A stretch of 64,000 nucleotides of DNA from Bacillota bacterium (GCA_003150225.1 QAND01000011.1:16267-80266), one strand, 5' to 3'; shown: positions 42,125 through 51,839, counted from the first letter of the stretch. Translations and numbers: made by a program. Notes: generated by a model from the sequence alone, not told the origin.

Positions 42125-43612
42125 TCAGCTATCCCGCCTTCTGGGATAGATATGGGGTGTATCGTCATTCTCATCCGCTTCTGAAGCGGGCATGGATTCC
42201 TCTACTGGAACCGGTCCTTCAATGGACTGATCCTCCGCTGGAAGCTCAGCTTGATCCATAGGCACAGGTTCATCATCCAACCAGTCCTGATGCCGGTGAT
42301 TCTGTCCGCCTTTGGGCCCCTTAGGCGGTTTTCCTCCCTTATGGTTGCGCACCGCAAGAAGGATCACCGCAACCAGCAAAATCAAGCAAAGGGCAGCCAG
42401 CGCAATGAATACCAGGCGCAAGGCAGGATCCCCAAAGATCTTCCCAAACAGGCCTTCTCCTTGTTCGGGCTCCGGGGTGGGCGTGGGGGCTGGCGATATT
42501 TCAGCCACCTCGCCGGCATACCGCTGAATGGTCTTTTCTACCGCATCATACTGATAGAAGCCGGTTTCTCCCTTGGCATTCATGGCGTATATCAAATAGA
42601 ACTCCGGGGTGGCGTCGCTGGGTGCAGCGCTGGCATCGGGGGAAGCGGAGGCCTCAGGGCTGGCGGCGGGACTGGCCGTGACGCTAGCGCTCTGTTTTAC
42701 CATTGCCCAGGCGGGAACGCTCAGGCTTTCACTTACAACCAAGGTGGTTTCTTCATATCCAGCCGGCACCGCTAAGGTATCGGGCAAGGGCAGGATGATA
42801 TAGCTCCCCGAGGCGCTAACCGAAAGCTGCATGAGCTTGGTGAAAGCATCGGCGGTTTCATCGTAGAGGTAGTAAGCGCCGTTTTCCCCTTTATCATCCG
42901 ACAACCAGAGGAACACCAAGCCGCTTTCTCCCAACCCCGCCTCAATCTTCTCATCGTGATAGGTGTATTCGTTGGCAGAATATCCCTCAGGAAGGGCAAC
43001 GGTTACGTTTTTCAGGCTGCGCCACAGATAAAGGGTCTGCCCGTCTACCGTTACCGGAATCGCCGTCTCGATATCGGTGGGTTCCGGCGTGGGCGTAGGG
43101 GTCGGCGTGGTGTTTGGATTATTGGTAGGACGCACCGTGGGCTTTGCCGTAGGCTTTACCGTAGGGGTGACTTTCGCATTTACAGTTACTCGTCCGCTAC
43201 CGGATGCCGGCCCAATTTCCGCCTCATCGAAGGAAAGAAACGTGTTAGTGCGTGCAGATACCGTCGCGCTTCCAGCCTTTAGCGCCTTAAAAGTAAGGGT
43301 AAAGGAGAAGGAACTTTGGCTGTCATTGCTGGCTACAGCTACCAAATGGACGGACCCGCCGCCTCCTGACGCATTGGTCCCGCTCACAAACTGCAACACG
43401 CTGGAATCATAGCTTACATAGGCATCCACGGTACCGACCGACGTTCCCCCGCCGCTAAAGGTAACCGTCACATTGACGTTGTTTCCCTCGGTAACCGTAG
43501 CCGAAGAAACCGAACCACTGGCCGCCAGGGCGGTAGGCAGGGCCAAAGAAAACATCATAACCAGTGCCAGCATAAAAATGCCAAGCCGGGTGGATCTTCT
43601 GGATATGCTCAT
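42125..43612 (-). CDS. Membrane-anchored cohesin-domain protein
   Basis: Predicted cell-surface docking protein. The 495-residue product has a signal peptide (residues 1-30, cleavage near PTALAA), a cohesin-like beta-sandwich (about 32-147: TVTEGNNVNVTVTF, VDAYVSYDSSVLQFVSG, FSFTLTFKALKAGSATVSA), a Pro/Thr linker (VKPTAKPTVRPT and following), a central domain I do not recognise, a Ser/Ala/Pro-rich linker, one transmembrane helix (about 398-421) and a cytoplasmic tail rich in acidic residues and proline. It starts 28 bases after the dockerin-bearing glucosaminidase gene, so both are probably co-transcribed and may bind each other. Binding itself is inferred. Confidence 0.82.
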   Translation of the reverse strand: MSISRRSTRLGIFMLALVMMFSLALPTALAASGSVSSATVTEGNNVNVTVTFSGGGTSVGTVDAYVSYDSSVLQFVSGTNASGGGGSVHLVAVASNDSQSSFSFTLTFKALKAGSATVSARTNTFLSFDEAEIGPASGSGRVTVNAKVTPTVKPTAKPTVRPTNNPNTTPTPTPTPEPTDIETAIPVTVDGQTLYLWRSLKNVTVALPEGYSANEYTYHDEKIEAGLGESGLVFLWLSDDKGENGAYYLYDETADAFTKLMQLSVSASGSYIILPLPDTLAVPAGYEETTLVVSESLSVPAWAMVKQSASVTASPAASPEASASPDASAAPSDATPEFYLIYAMNAKGETGFYQYDAVEKTIQRYAGEVAEISPAPTPTPEPEQGEGLFGKIFGDPALRLVFIALAALCLILLVAVILLAVRNHKGGKPPKGPKGGQNHRHQDWLDDEPVPMDQAELPAEDQSIEGPVPVEESMPASEADENDDTPHIYPRRRDS

Positions 43613-43640
43613 GGTGATCCTTACTCCTTAAATCGCTAGA

Positions 43641-45467
43641 TTATTTTTGTGTGATGGTACTGCTCCCCAGGATATGCTTTTGTATGCGCAGAAGGTCTAG
43701 AACATCTACGGTTCCATTCCTGGATACATCCGCCGCCTTCAGGTAGCTGCCCTCCAACTTTATCGTGCCCAAGATCTGCTTTTGTACACGCAGGAGATCC
43801 AGCACCGTAATGACGCCATCGCCGCTAGCATCCCCATAGATGACGATTCCATACTCCTTTTGTAGGTTTCCATTGGAATTCCACACCTGGAGGCGATCTC
43901 CCGTCACCACTTTACCGCTGGTCTTCTCATTTCCGCTGGCATCAAACAAGTGCATGACGCCGCCCTCCATTACCACCTTGATGCCTCCGGTCAGAGTTGA
44001 AACCTCAGTTCCTTCGGCAACCCCGGTGATGATCCCATCGCCGCTGATGAGATAGGTCTCGCTGGCAATGATGGAGTCGGTTACCAGGTTGCTGCTAGGC
44101 ACATACTGACTGCTAACCGGGTTCTCTACCGCATTCTCCGGCATGTTAAGATATACCGGAATCCGGAAGGCAAAAGGCTGGCTGGTAAAGCTACTTCCAA
44201 AGCTGTCTTTCAGTTTAGTACCCGTAGTGTTTGCTTCAGATGTAGGCGCCATAATATTGGTCATATACTGATGCCCAAAGTAGTCTCCATTGCTATCCGG
44301 CACTACTACATTAAACTTCTGAAAATAAGGCGTATTTTGTCCAATGGAGATGTAATTCCCAGCAATCGCCTTGATGCCGCCTTCCAAGCCAGCATAAGGG
44401 GTCGTCCATCCGCGCTCCTTGGCATAGATTGCGCCATTTTCAACAGCTGTTCTCCCGTCGTGCTCCCATGCGCCATAATTAAAGAAGTTATACGCACTGT
44501 CCAGCGCTCCCCAAGCAAGAAGACTTGTCCCCATATTCCCCATCTCCACGCGGATTCTACCAGCAACATGGTAGGGGCTTACCTTATATTTCTTGCATAG
44601 GTCATAAATTGCTTGTTTAAACGTAATGCTCCCACCATTATAAGGAAACGCCCCTCCTGGATAAGAGTACACTTTTCCATTATATTCTTTGGTAGCTGAG
44701 CCATCCATAAAGGAGTTTGCTAAAGTAGCACCCGTACCATCCAATGTATGCACGTTTTCATTGAAGGACAGGTTTTCAAACTGAAAGATATGGATATCAT
44801 CCAGGAAATTTCGAGGGTCTAGATAGTAAGCCAGCAAATCTTTTGAGGCTTTATACCAACCGCCATCGTGCATAATTTGCTTACCATCGCCGCCAACATC
44901 GGTGGTATCCACATACTTGCTACCATATTTATTCAAATAACTATAGTGTACCAGACTAATTGCACCCTTGTTTTCGGCCGCCAGCACATCTGCCCATTGC
45001 AGACCCGTATGGACCGCCTCAAACTTCCAGTTGGGATAAATCGCATGAAGCACCCGAAGGTTGTCCCAGTAGCTACGGGGGAACCCCTGGCTCTGTAAAT
45101 ATTGATCAAAGGCCGGATCGGCTTCCACCGTGGTAACACAAGCAAGATAATCCCCCCGAATCCAGCCATAAGGAGCCGCATCCGCAGAAAGGGCGATCTG
45201 ATACCAGGTCCAATTTCCATTTACCTTTTCATTTTTTACATATACCAAACGGGCATTGCTCAGCGTACCCACACGATCATAGTTTGTCCCAGCGCCAGAG
45301 CGGATGTTCACCGGGGTATCCGTCACCTGGATCAATCCCACCTTATAACCAGCAGCCTCGGCGGTAAAGCCCTCCAGCTGGAGCAGCGCCGGTACAGCCA
45401 AAAGCGCCACGCAGAGAAGGAATCCACAGATCCGCATCCCAATTTGTTGCATCACTTTTTTCTTCAA
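43641..45467 (-). CDS. Secreted glucosaminidase with SH3b and C-terminal dockerin
   Basis: Predicted exported peptidoglycan hydrolase (endo-beta-N-acetylglucosaminidase, LytD/GH73-like). The 608-residue product has a signal peptide (1-39), an SH3-like domain (about 45-115: TDTPVNIRSGAGTNYDRVGTL), a catalytic region (about 120-400) with the probable acidic residue in GRIRVEMG and motifs AYNFFNYGAW and GIKAIAGNYISIGQNT, a further region, and a type-I-like dockerin (about 545-605) of two calcium-loop repeats (GDASGDGVITVLDLLRVQKQILG; ADVSRNGTVDVLDLLRIQKHILG). It is the first gene of an operon with the cohesin anchor. Confidence 0.88.
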   Translation of the reverse strand: MKKKVMQQIGMRICGFLLCVALLAVPALLQLEGFTAEAAGYKVGLIQVTDTPVNIRSGAGTNYDRVGTLSNARLVYVKNEKVNGNWTWYQIALSADAAPYGWIRGDYLACVTTVEADPAFDQYLQSQGFPRSYWDNLRVLHAIYPNWKFEAVHTGLQWADVLAAENKGAISLVHYSYLNKYGSKYVDTTDVGGDGKQIMHDGGWYKASKDLLAYYLDPRNFLDDIHIFQFENLSFNENVHTLDGTGATLANSFMDGSATKEYNGKVYSYPGGAFPYNGGSITFKQAIYDLCKKYKVSPYHVAGRIRVEMGNMGTSLLAWGALDSAYNFFNYGAWEHDGRTAVENGAIYAKERGWTTPYAGLEGGIKAIAGNYISIGQNTPYFQKFNVVVPDSNGDYFGHQYMTNIMAPTSEANTTGTKLKDSFGSSFTSQPFAFRIPVYLNMPENAVENPVSSQYVPSSNLVTDSIIASETYLISGDGIITGVAEGTEVSTLTGGIKVVMEGGVMHLFDASGNEKTSGKVVTGDRLQVWNSNGNLQKEYGIVIYGDASGDGVITVLDLLRVQKQILGTIKLEGSYLKAADVSRNGTVDVLDLLRIQKHILGSSTITQK

Positions 45468-45565
45468 CCTAAACTCTCCCCCAAATAAATGGTTTTAAGC
45501 CCATTTCAAACTTATTTTGTAATAATTTTGAAATAAAAGGCGGCTAAATATCATTGTTTTGTAAT

Positions 45566-45595
45566 ATTATACTGTCACATTCTGTCGAGTGTCAA
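45566..45595 (-). promoter_or_regulatory. Promoter of the glucosaminidase-cohesin operon
   Basis: Minus strand: consensus TTGACA (45590-45595), 18-base spacer, consensus TATAAT (45566-45571), about 100 bases before the start. The surrounding 200 bases hold nothing else I can identify. Confidence 0.8.
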
Positions 45596-45685
45596 GTATA
45601 TACTCCCACAAGTGACAGTGCAAGCCCCATATTTTTGGAAGAACTGTGACCCGGATACATAAAAATGTAAAAAGTAACAAAACGG

Positions 45686-46711
45686 TTAGAGTGCGTCTGC
45701 CAGTACCTCCGCCATCTCTTGGGTAGTAGCCCAGGAGGTGCAGAATCGAACTGCCCGAGCGTCTGCGCCCACAGGACCTTGGTCAGAATAGGCATAGTCC
45801 CTTTTTAGCCGCTCCAGCAGAACATTGGGAAGGATGGGGAAAAGCTGGTTGGTGGCCGGCGGCACCAAAAAGGGGTACCCCTTCTCCCAGCAGGCGTCTC
45901 GGATGATCTTGGCCATCCGATTGCCGTGGCGGCCAATCTCATAGTAAAGCCCATCGGTAAACAACGTCTCAAATTGAAGCCCTAACAAGCGCCCCTTTGC
46001 CAGCATACCGCCGTGACGCTTCATAAGATATCGGAAGTCCTCCTGCAGCTCTCGCCGAGGGATCACCACCGCCTCCCCCATAAGGGCGCCCAGCTTGGTG
46101 CCCCCAATATAGAATACATCGCAGAGCTGGGCAAGATCGGGCAGGTCTACATCGGCGGTCTCGGCAGTCAATCCGAATCCCAGACGTGCGCCATCCAGGA
46201 ACAGATAGAGTCCATAGGTATCACAAACCCGTCGAATAGCAAGAAGCTCCGCTCGGCTATACAGGGTCCCCAACTCGGTGGGATGGGACAGGTACACCAT
46301 CTTAGGCTGTACGATATGCTCATAGCTGTCATCCTCCCTCTGGGCACGAACCGCCTCTTCGATTTGTTCCGCGGTGATCTTCCCCTCCCGACTTGGCAGG
46401 GTTAATACCTTATGGCCAGTTGCCTCCACCGCTCCCGTTTCGTGGGTGTTGATGTGCCCCAGATCCGAGCTTAGCACCCCTTGATGGGGGCGAAGCGCCG
46501 CCGAGATCACCGTAAAATTGGTCTGTGTTCCTCCCACGAGAAAATGGACCGCTGCTTCCGGGGCGTTGCAAGCCCGACGAATCAGTTCTGCAGCATGGCC
46601 ACAGTATGCATCGGTACCGTAACCCGGCGTTTGAACCAGATTGGTTTCCATCAACCGTTCCATGATCCTGGGATGGGCTCCTTCGGTGTAGTCGCTGTTA
46701 AACCGCAGCAT
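45686..46711 (-). CDS. PLP-dependent threonine aldolase-family enzyme
   Basis: Likely low-specificity L-threonine aldolase or a related beta-eliminating lyase (glycine plus aldehyde from a beta-hydroxy amino acid). The 341-residue product begins MLRFNSDYTEGAHPRIMERL and has GGTQTNFTVISAAL near residue 60, the PLP-binding Asp in FLDGARLGFG and the Schiff-base Lys in YIGGTKLGALMGE. Length fits the family. It is downstream of prs but separated by a terminator-like hairpin. Confidence 0.9.
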   Translation of the reverse strand: MLRFNSDYTEGAHPRIMERLMETNLVQTPGYGTDAYCGHAAELIRRACNAPEAAVHFLVGGTQTNFTVISAALRPHQGVLSSDLGHINTHETGAVEATGHKVLTLPSREGKITAEQIEEAVRAQREDDSYEHIVQPKMVYLSHPTELGTLYSRAELLAIRRVCDTYGLYLFLDGARLGFGLTAETADVDLPDLAQLCDVFYIGGTKLGALMGEAVVIPRRELQEDFRYLMKRHGGMLAKGRLLGLQFETLFTDGLYYEIGRHGNRMAKIIRDACWEKGYPFLVPPATNQLFPILPNVLLERLKRDYAYSDQGPVGADARAVRFCTSWATTQEMAEVLADAL

Positions 46712-46730
46712 TGCACTTCCTCCTATCTAG

Positions 46731-46763
46731 AAAAAGACGGAACCCGGGAGCGCTTTCCCGGGT
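46731..46763 (-). terminator. Probable terminator after prs
   Basis: Stem ACCCGGGA/TCCCGGGT (46742-46749 with 46756-46763), then TCCGTCTTTTTC on the minus strand. The T run is a few bases away from the stem, so strength is uncertain. Confidence 0.6.
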
Positions 46764-46784
46764 CCCATCCTGTACTATAAAAAG

Positions 46785-47807
46785 TTAGTTGTCGTCGCTA
46801 AGAATCCTGCTCTGTTCCATCTCCATGGTCATCTGCTCCACCAGCCGAGTGGGCACCCGTTTGAAGATGATGCTGATGCTCTGCCGGTTATGGATGCACA
46901 TGGCAGCTTCGGCAAACAAGGGGGCAACCGATACAATCTTGATCTTATCGGATTGATTGACGAAGGGATTCTCTACCGAATCGGTGGAGACCACAAACTC
47001 CAGAGGGCTGTTTTCGATGGCCGCAATACCCTTCTCCCGACACAGGATGTGGCTAAGGCCGGCAAATACCCGGCGGGCACCATGGGCCTTAACAGCGTTG
47101 GCAATTTCCACCAGAGTGCCGCCAGAGATGGTAAAATCGTCTACGATAAAGCAATCCTTGCCTTCCACATTACCGATGACTTCCAGCACCTTGGCGTTTT
47201 CATTGTGGTCAAAACGGGTCTTGTCCCCAATGGCCACCCCGACGCCCAGATAATCGGCGTATTCCCGGGCATGCTTGGCAAAGCCGGCATCCGGGGATAC
47301 CACCACCAGATTGCTAAGATCACAAACAGTCTTGATGTATTCACACAGAAGAGGCATAGCCTCCAGGTGATCCATGGGGGTTTTGAAGAAGCCCTGCACC
47401 TGGGCGGCGTGAAGGTCCATCATCACGGTCCGATCCACACCGGCGCACTCGATCATATCGGCGCAGACCCGCGCACGCAGGGATACCCGGGGCTCGTCCT
47501 TCTTATCGCCCTTGGCATATCCAAAGTAGGGAATGATCGCGGTAACGGAGTTGGCGCTGGCCCGCTTAAATGCATCGATCCAGAAGAGAATTTCCACCAA
47601 CTCGTTGTTGGGATTCATGCCGATGGGCTGAACCAGATAAACGTCCTTATCCCGTACGGTTTCCCGGATTCGAACAAAGATATTGCCGTCCGAAAAAGTG
47701 ATGACCTCGCTGTTGCCCAGCTCTACTCCGAGATAATCACACATCCGCTTCGCGAAATTTTTACCGGAGGTTCCGGCAAAAATTCTGATGTCTCCACCTG
47801 TGTACAT
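46785..47807 (-). CDS. prs: Ribose-phosphate pyrophosphokinase, divergent type
   Basis: Makes PRPP from ribose-5-phosphate and ATP for purine, pyrimidine, His and Trp synthesis. The 340-residue product starts MYTGGDIRIFAGTSGKNFAKRMCDYLG (47807; a longer frame to 47837 has no better site). Motifs are recognisable but unusual: FSDGNIFVRIRETVRDKDVYLVQPI, PYFGYAKGDKKDEPRVSLRA where common enzymes have PYYGYARQDRK, and the PRPP loop VDDFTISGGTL instead of VDDMIDTAGT. B. subtilis has prs next to glmU; here they are 6 kb apart. Own promoter. Confidence 0.9.
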   Translation of the reverse strand: MYTGGDIRIFAGTSGKNFAKRMCDYLGVELGNSEVITFSDGNIFVRIRETVRDKDVYLVQPIGMNPNNELVEILFWIDAFKRASANSVTAIIPYFGYAKGDKKDEPRVSLRARVCADMIECAGVDRTVMMDLHAAQVQGFFKTPMDHLEAMPLLCEYIKTVCDLSNLVVVSPDAGFAKHAREYADYLGVGVAIGDKTRFDHNENAKVLEVIGNVEGKDCFIVDDFTISGGTLVEIANAVKAHGARRVFAGLSHILCREKGIAAIENSPLEFVVSTDSVENPFVNQSDKIKIVSVAPLFAEAAMCIHNRQSISIIFKRVPTRLVEQMTMEMEQSRILSDDN

Positions 47808-47852
47808 GGTTAATACGCACCCCCAAATAATTGACACTCACGTGTGTGTTCT

Positions 47853-47881
47853 ATTGTAACATTCCCCCGATTGCTTATCAA
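47853..47881 (-). promoter_or_regulatory. Promoter of prs
   Basis: Minus strand: TTGATA (47876-47881), 17-base spacer, TACAAT (47853-47858), about 45 bases before prs. Confidence 0.75.
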
Positions 47882-47968
47882 CCGGATTTCCAGGACGGTT
47901 GACGGTTTTTGCCGAATTGTTGGCGATCCTCTCGTTTTTTGAAACTGAGATAGAGAAATCGGAGAAAC

Positions 47969-48000
47969 AAAAAAAGCCGTGGACTTAGTCCACGGCTTTT
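47969..48000 (-). terminator. Terminator after ftsH
   Basis: Stem GCCGTGGAC/GTCCACGGC (47976-47984 with 47988-47996), flanked by A/T pairs, followed on the minus strand by seven T. Begins 6 bases after the ftsH stop. Confidence 0.92.
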
Positions 48001-48005
48001 CGTCT

Positions 48006-49928
48006 TTATGCTTTCTCCTCGGGAGTCCCCTGAGAAGGCTCCTCCAGCGCGGCAGCCCCTGCCTGAGATTCCACCGCCTGGGGATGCAATCCCTCCATAA
48101 TGCGGCGGAACTCCGCTCCATCAATTTTTTCTTTTTCCAATAGGACGGCTGCTATGGCGTCCAACTCGTCCCGATGCTGGATAAGAGTATCCTTGGCCCG
48201 GTCATAGGCGGTATCCAGGATGGATTTGATCTCTTTGTCAATGAGAGTGGAGAGCGTCTCGGAATAGTTCTGGGTGTGGCCATAATCCTTACCCAGGAAC
48301 ACCTCTCCCCCGCCGCCCAAGTAAATGTTGCCTACGGCATCGCTCATGCCATATTCCACCACCATGCTGCGGGCAATGTTGCTGGCATTTTGTAGGTCGG
48401 AGTAAGCGCCGGTGGAAATCTCCCCGATGACGGTCTCCTCAGCAGCGCGTCCACCCAGGGACATGGCGATCTGATCCAGTAGCTTGTTGCGGGTAACGTA
48501 TTTGGTTTCCTCCCCTGGCAACAGCATGGTATATCCGCCCGCTCCCTTGCCGGTGGGGATAATGCTCACTTCATGGACATCGTCGCAGTTGGGCATATTG
48601 TAGGCCACCACGGCATGACCCGCCTCGTGATAGGCCACCAGTTTTTTGTCCTTCTCGGTAATCACGCTACTCTTCTTCTCGGGCCCCACAGCCACTCGAT
48701 TGATGGCGGTCAGCACCTCTGCCATATGGATCTCGTTGTCGTTCTTCCTTGCAGCTAAAATAGCGGCCTCGTTGAGCACATTTTCCAGATCGGCACCGGT
48801 GTAATAGGGGGTGCGCTTGGCCACCACCTTCAGATCCACATCGTCGGCCAAAGGCTTGCCCCGAGCGTGAACTTTCAAAATCTCTTCCCGGCCCTTAACA
48901 TCTGGATAATTCACCGTCACCTGCCGGTCAAAGCGGCCGGGCCGCAGGAGCGCAGGATCCAGAATATCCGGGCGGTTGGTGGCGGCTAGGATGATAATAC
49001 CCTCATTGACCGAGAAGCCATCCATCTCCACCAGCAGCTGGTTTAAGGTTTGCTCCCGCTCATCATGTCCGCCGCCCAGCCCCGCTCCACGATGGCGGCC
49101 CACAGCGTCGATCTCATCGATGAACACAATACACGGGGCATTCTTCTTGGCGTTTTCAAAGAGGTCCCGCACCCGGCTGGCGCCTACGCCCACGAACATC
49201 TCCACAAAATCCGATCCGCTGATGCTGTAAAACGGTACGCCGGCCTCTCCCGCTACCGCGCGGGCCAAAAGGGTCTTTCCCGTGCCGGGAGGGCCTACCA
49301 ACAGCACGCCCTTGGGAATCCGAGCTCCCAAGCCTGTAAATTTTCCGGGATTCTTAAGAAAATCCACAATCTCCTTCAGCTCATCCTTTTCCTCGTCAGC
49401 GCCGGCAACATCCGCAAAGGTCTTGCGGTTCTTATCATCTGCAGGAGCCATCCGGGCTTTGCTCTTGCCAAAGGACATCACCTTGCCGCCTCCCTGGCTC
49501 TGCTGGGACATCATATACCAGAAGAAGCCAATCATCGCCACCGAGATCAAAAGATAGGGCAGCACCGACATGAACCAACTAGGCTCAGGGGTAGGCCGGT
49601 ATTTAACCGCAATGGACAGAAGCTCTGGGTTAGCGTCCGTCAGAGCCTTCATATCCTCATTGAAAATCTCAATGCTAGGAATATAAGTGGCATAGTCGTA
49701 TTGGGAAGGGAAGCTCTTCTCCTGGATCTCGGTTCCCTTTTTCAAGGCAACCAGATCGTTATCGGTGATATCGATGCTGAGAATTTCTCCAGCCTCCACC
49801 TTGGACATAAACTCGTTGTAATTCAGCTCTTTACTGGCGGCATCGCCTGGGCTCATCAGCCTGGCAAACAAATAGATGAGCAAAAACAGCATCAGATACA
49901 TGCCGGGGCCGCGCAAGACTTTTTTCAA
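48006..49928 (-). CDS. ftsH: ATP-dependent zinc metalloprotease FtsH, TTG start
   Basis: Membrane-bound AAA+ protease for membrane protein quality control and regulator turnover; needed for sporulation in B. subtilis. The 640-residue product begins at a TTG (49928) because AGGAGG lies 9 bases before it; a frame open to 49952 would include this site within the coding part. Two transmembrane segments flank an extracytoplasmic domain (first 130 residues), then AAA with Walker A GPPGTGKT, Walker [12 protein letters not shown] and SRH, and the zinc site HEAGH. The order ftsH-hpt-tilS matches B. subtilis. Confidence 0.97.
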   Translation of the reverse strand: MKKVLRGPGMYLMLFLLIYLFARLMSPGDAASKELNYNEFMSKVEAGEILSIDITDNDLVALKKGTEIQEKSFPSQYDYATYIPSIEIFNEDMKALTDANPELLSIAVKYRPTPEPSWFMSVLPYLLISVAMIGFFWYMMSQQSQGGGKVMSFGKSKARMAPADDKNRKTFADVAGADEEKDELKEIVDFLKNPGKFTGLGARIPKGVLLVGPPGTGKTLLARAVAGEAGVPFYSISGSDFVEMFVGVGASRVRDLFENAKKNAPCIVFIDEIDAVGRHRGAGLGGGHDEREQTLNQLLVEMDGFSVNEGIIILAATNRPDILDPALLRPGRFDRQVTVNYPDVKGREEILKVHARGKPLADDVDLKVVAKRTPYYTGADLENVLNEAAILAARKNDNEIHMAEVLTAINRVAVGPEKKSSVITEKDKKLVAYHEAGHAVVAYNMPNCDDVHEVSIIPTGKGAGGYTMLLPGEETKYVTRNKLLDQIAMSLGGRAAEETVIGEISTGAYSDLQNASNIARSMVVEYGMSDAVGNIYLGGGGEVFLGKDYGHTQNYSETLSTLIDKEIKSILDTAYDRAKDTLIQHRDELDAIAAVLLEKEKIDGAEFRRIMEGLHPQAVESQAGAAALEEPSQGTPEEKA

Positions 49929-49968
49929 TCGTCCGATCCTCCTAGGGGTCAATGCAATTTAGTAGGTT

Positions 49969-49997
49969 ATTATATCATATTTCCCAATATATAACAA
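49969..49997 (-). promoter_or_regulatory. Promoter of ftsH
   Basis: Minus strand: TTGTTA (49992-49997), 17-base spacer, consensus TATAAT (49969-49974). It lies directly after the hpt stop codon, so ftsH can be made independently of tilS-hpt. Confidence 0.75.
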
Positions 49998-49999
49998 TC

Positions 50000-50548
50000 T
50001 TATTTGGCGGATTCTCCACCATAGACGGATTCATCCAATACCATAATATCGGGCAGATTCCGATACCGGCCATCGTAATCCAGTCCATAGCCCACCACAA
50101 ACGCATCCGGGATGGTAAAACAGCTATAATCCACCTCGATGTCGGCCTGGCGGCGCTCCTTCTTATCCAGCAAACAGCAGATTTTTAAGGAAGCCGGGCG
50201 GCGCGCTAAAAAGAACTCCTTCAAAGTTTTAAGGGTTAGACCGCTGTCCACGATATCCTCTACCAAAATCACGTGCTTATTCTCCACATCGTGTTCCACG
50301 TCCTTGTTAATCTTTACGTTTCCGCTGGTGGTAGTCCCGGCACCATAGCTGCTGGCGGAGATAAAATCAATTTCGCAGGGGAGATCCAGATTCCGCACCA
50401 AATCCGCACAGAAGATAAAGGCTCCCTTTAAAATACATACCACCAAAATCTCCTTGCCCTGGTAATCCTTATGGATACGGTATGCAATGCCCTTTACTGC
50501 ATTGTCTATCTCATCCTTTGTCAAAAGCGTCTCTTTGTATTCGCTCAC
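50000..50548 (-). CDS. hpt: Hypoxanthine phosphoribosyltransferase
   Basis: Purine salvage enzyme joining hypoxanthine or guanine to PRPP. The 182-residue product begins MSEYKETLLTKDEIDNAVKGIAYRI and carries the PRPP-binding loop VILVEDIVDSGLTLKTL and the purine-site segment PDAFVVGYGLDYDGRYRNLP. Length is typical. It starts 13 bases after tilS, forming a tilS-hpt pair that is conserved in Firmicutes. Confidence 0.97.
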   Translation of the reverse strand: MSEYKETLLTKDEIDNAVKGIAYRIHKDYQGKEILVVCILKGAFIFCADLVRNLDLPCEIDFISASSYGAGTTTSGNVKINKDVEHDVENKHVILVEDIVDSGLTLKTLKEFFLARRPASLKICCLLDKKERRQADIEVDYSCFTIPDAFVVGYGLDYDGRYRNLPDIMVLDESVYGGESAK

Positions 50549-50561
50549 GTCAAAATCCCCC

Positions 50562-51812
50562 TCAATCTTTTATCACGCCGCCCGTGAACTTGGGGAAGCA
50601 CCCATCCAATTCCATGCTGTACCACACATGCTGGACCGCCAATACCCGATTCCCCCGGACGATAACGCCAAGGGCATCCCGGATACATCGCGGCACACCC
50701 TGTTCTTTCAGCAGATGGGAAAGGCGCTTTCCTCCAGGCAGAACATCCCCCGGGCGCCGAGTTCGCAGCAATGCATCCCGGCAGGAATCCGGCGTCCAAA
50801 CCTCTAGGCTTAGACCGTTCAGCCGGCCATAGCCACTGGCCAACCCGGCGGTTTCTTGGGTCGTAAAGGGACGGTAAATCTGTACCTCTCCCTTTTGGTC
50901 CACAAAAATCCCCTGGCCGATATCCGTACGCTTCCCCTGGTCAATGGCCTCCATTCCCAGTATAAGAGCTCGTTCGGTCACATTCCAAGCTCCCAGGTTC
51001 TCCAAACAAAGCCGCAGAATCCGTTTTTCAAGGCTAGGCTGATCCGGCATTCCAGACAGGACATGGCATACGCCGGGCAAGGAGTAGCGTCTAACCTTTA
51101 GAAAGGCATTCTTAGCCTGCTCCATCAAAAAGGCTTCGTCTTCCCCTGCGGCCCGGGCAGTTTTGCACAACGTTTTTATTATTGCAGGATTGTAGCCGGT
51201 TTGCAATATAGGAATCAGTTCTTTTCGAATTCGATTTCTGGTATATGTGAGATCTGCATTGGTTTCATCCTCTCGGTAAGGCAGATGGTGTGTCTCTACA
51301 TACCGCAAAATCTCTTCCCGTTCCACATGCAGCAGCGGCCGGGCGATATACCCTCGCACAGGTTCCATTCCTCTTAACCCCCGGACACCGCTTCCCCGCA
51401 GCAAGTGCATCAGCACCGTCTCCGCCTGATCCCCGGCATGATGGGCGGTTACAATCCATTGACAGTCCAAAGTCGCCCTAGTGCGCTCTAAAAAATCATA
51501 GCGCAGGTCTCTAGCCGTCTCTTCTATTGTACGCCCACAACGTTCCTGTTCCACATCTCCCCGGCCGCAAGTTAGAGGAATCTCCCAATCCTGACAAAGG
51601 GTATCCACCAACTCCTGATCCCCATCGGCAGAAGCGCGAATTCCGTGATGAAAGTGGGCGGCATAAAGAGAAAATCCCATCTCTCTGCGCAGGGTACACA
51701 GGCAGTGGAGCAGCGCTACGGAATCCATCCCCCCGGACACTGCGCACAAAATTCTCTGGTTTGGGATCCCAATTCCCAGCCGCTTCATAGTCTGCATCAG
51801 TGCTTCTCTCAC
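50562..51812 (-). CDS. tilS: tRNA(Ile)-lysidine synthase, GTG start
   Basis: Modifies C34 of the CAU-anticodon isoleucine tRNA to lysidine so it reads AUA. The 416-residue product has the N-terminal PP-loop ATP site AVSGGMDSVALLH near residue 25 and AAHFHHGIRASADGDQE, then the central and C-terminal TilS domains. The start is a GTG at 51812 behind a GGGGGGG stretch. Divergent from the DUF6506-like gene; followed by hpt. Confidence 0.94.
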   Translation of the reverse strand: MREALMQTMKRLGIGIPNQRILCAVSGGMDSVALLHCLCTLRREMGFSLYAAHFHHGIRASADGDQELVDTLCQDWEIPLTCGRGDVEQERCGRTIEETARDLRYDFLERTRATLDCQWIVTAHHAGDQAETVLMHLLRGSGVRGLRGMEPVRGYIARPLLHVEREEILRYVETHHLPYREDETNADLTYTRNRIRKELIPILQTGYNPAIIKTLCKTARAAGEDEAFLMEQAKNAFLKVRRYSLPGVCHVLSGMPDQPSLEKRILRLCLENLGAWNVTERALILGMEAIDQGKRTDIGQGIFVDQKGEVQIYRPFTTQETAGLASGYGRLNGLSLEVWTPDSCRDALLRTRRPGDVLPGGKRLSHLLKEQGVPRCIRDALGVIVRGNRVLAVQHVWYSMELDGCFPKFTGGVIKD

Positions 51813-51839
51813 CGTAAGCCCCCCCTTTGGGATAGGTTT

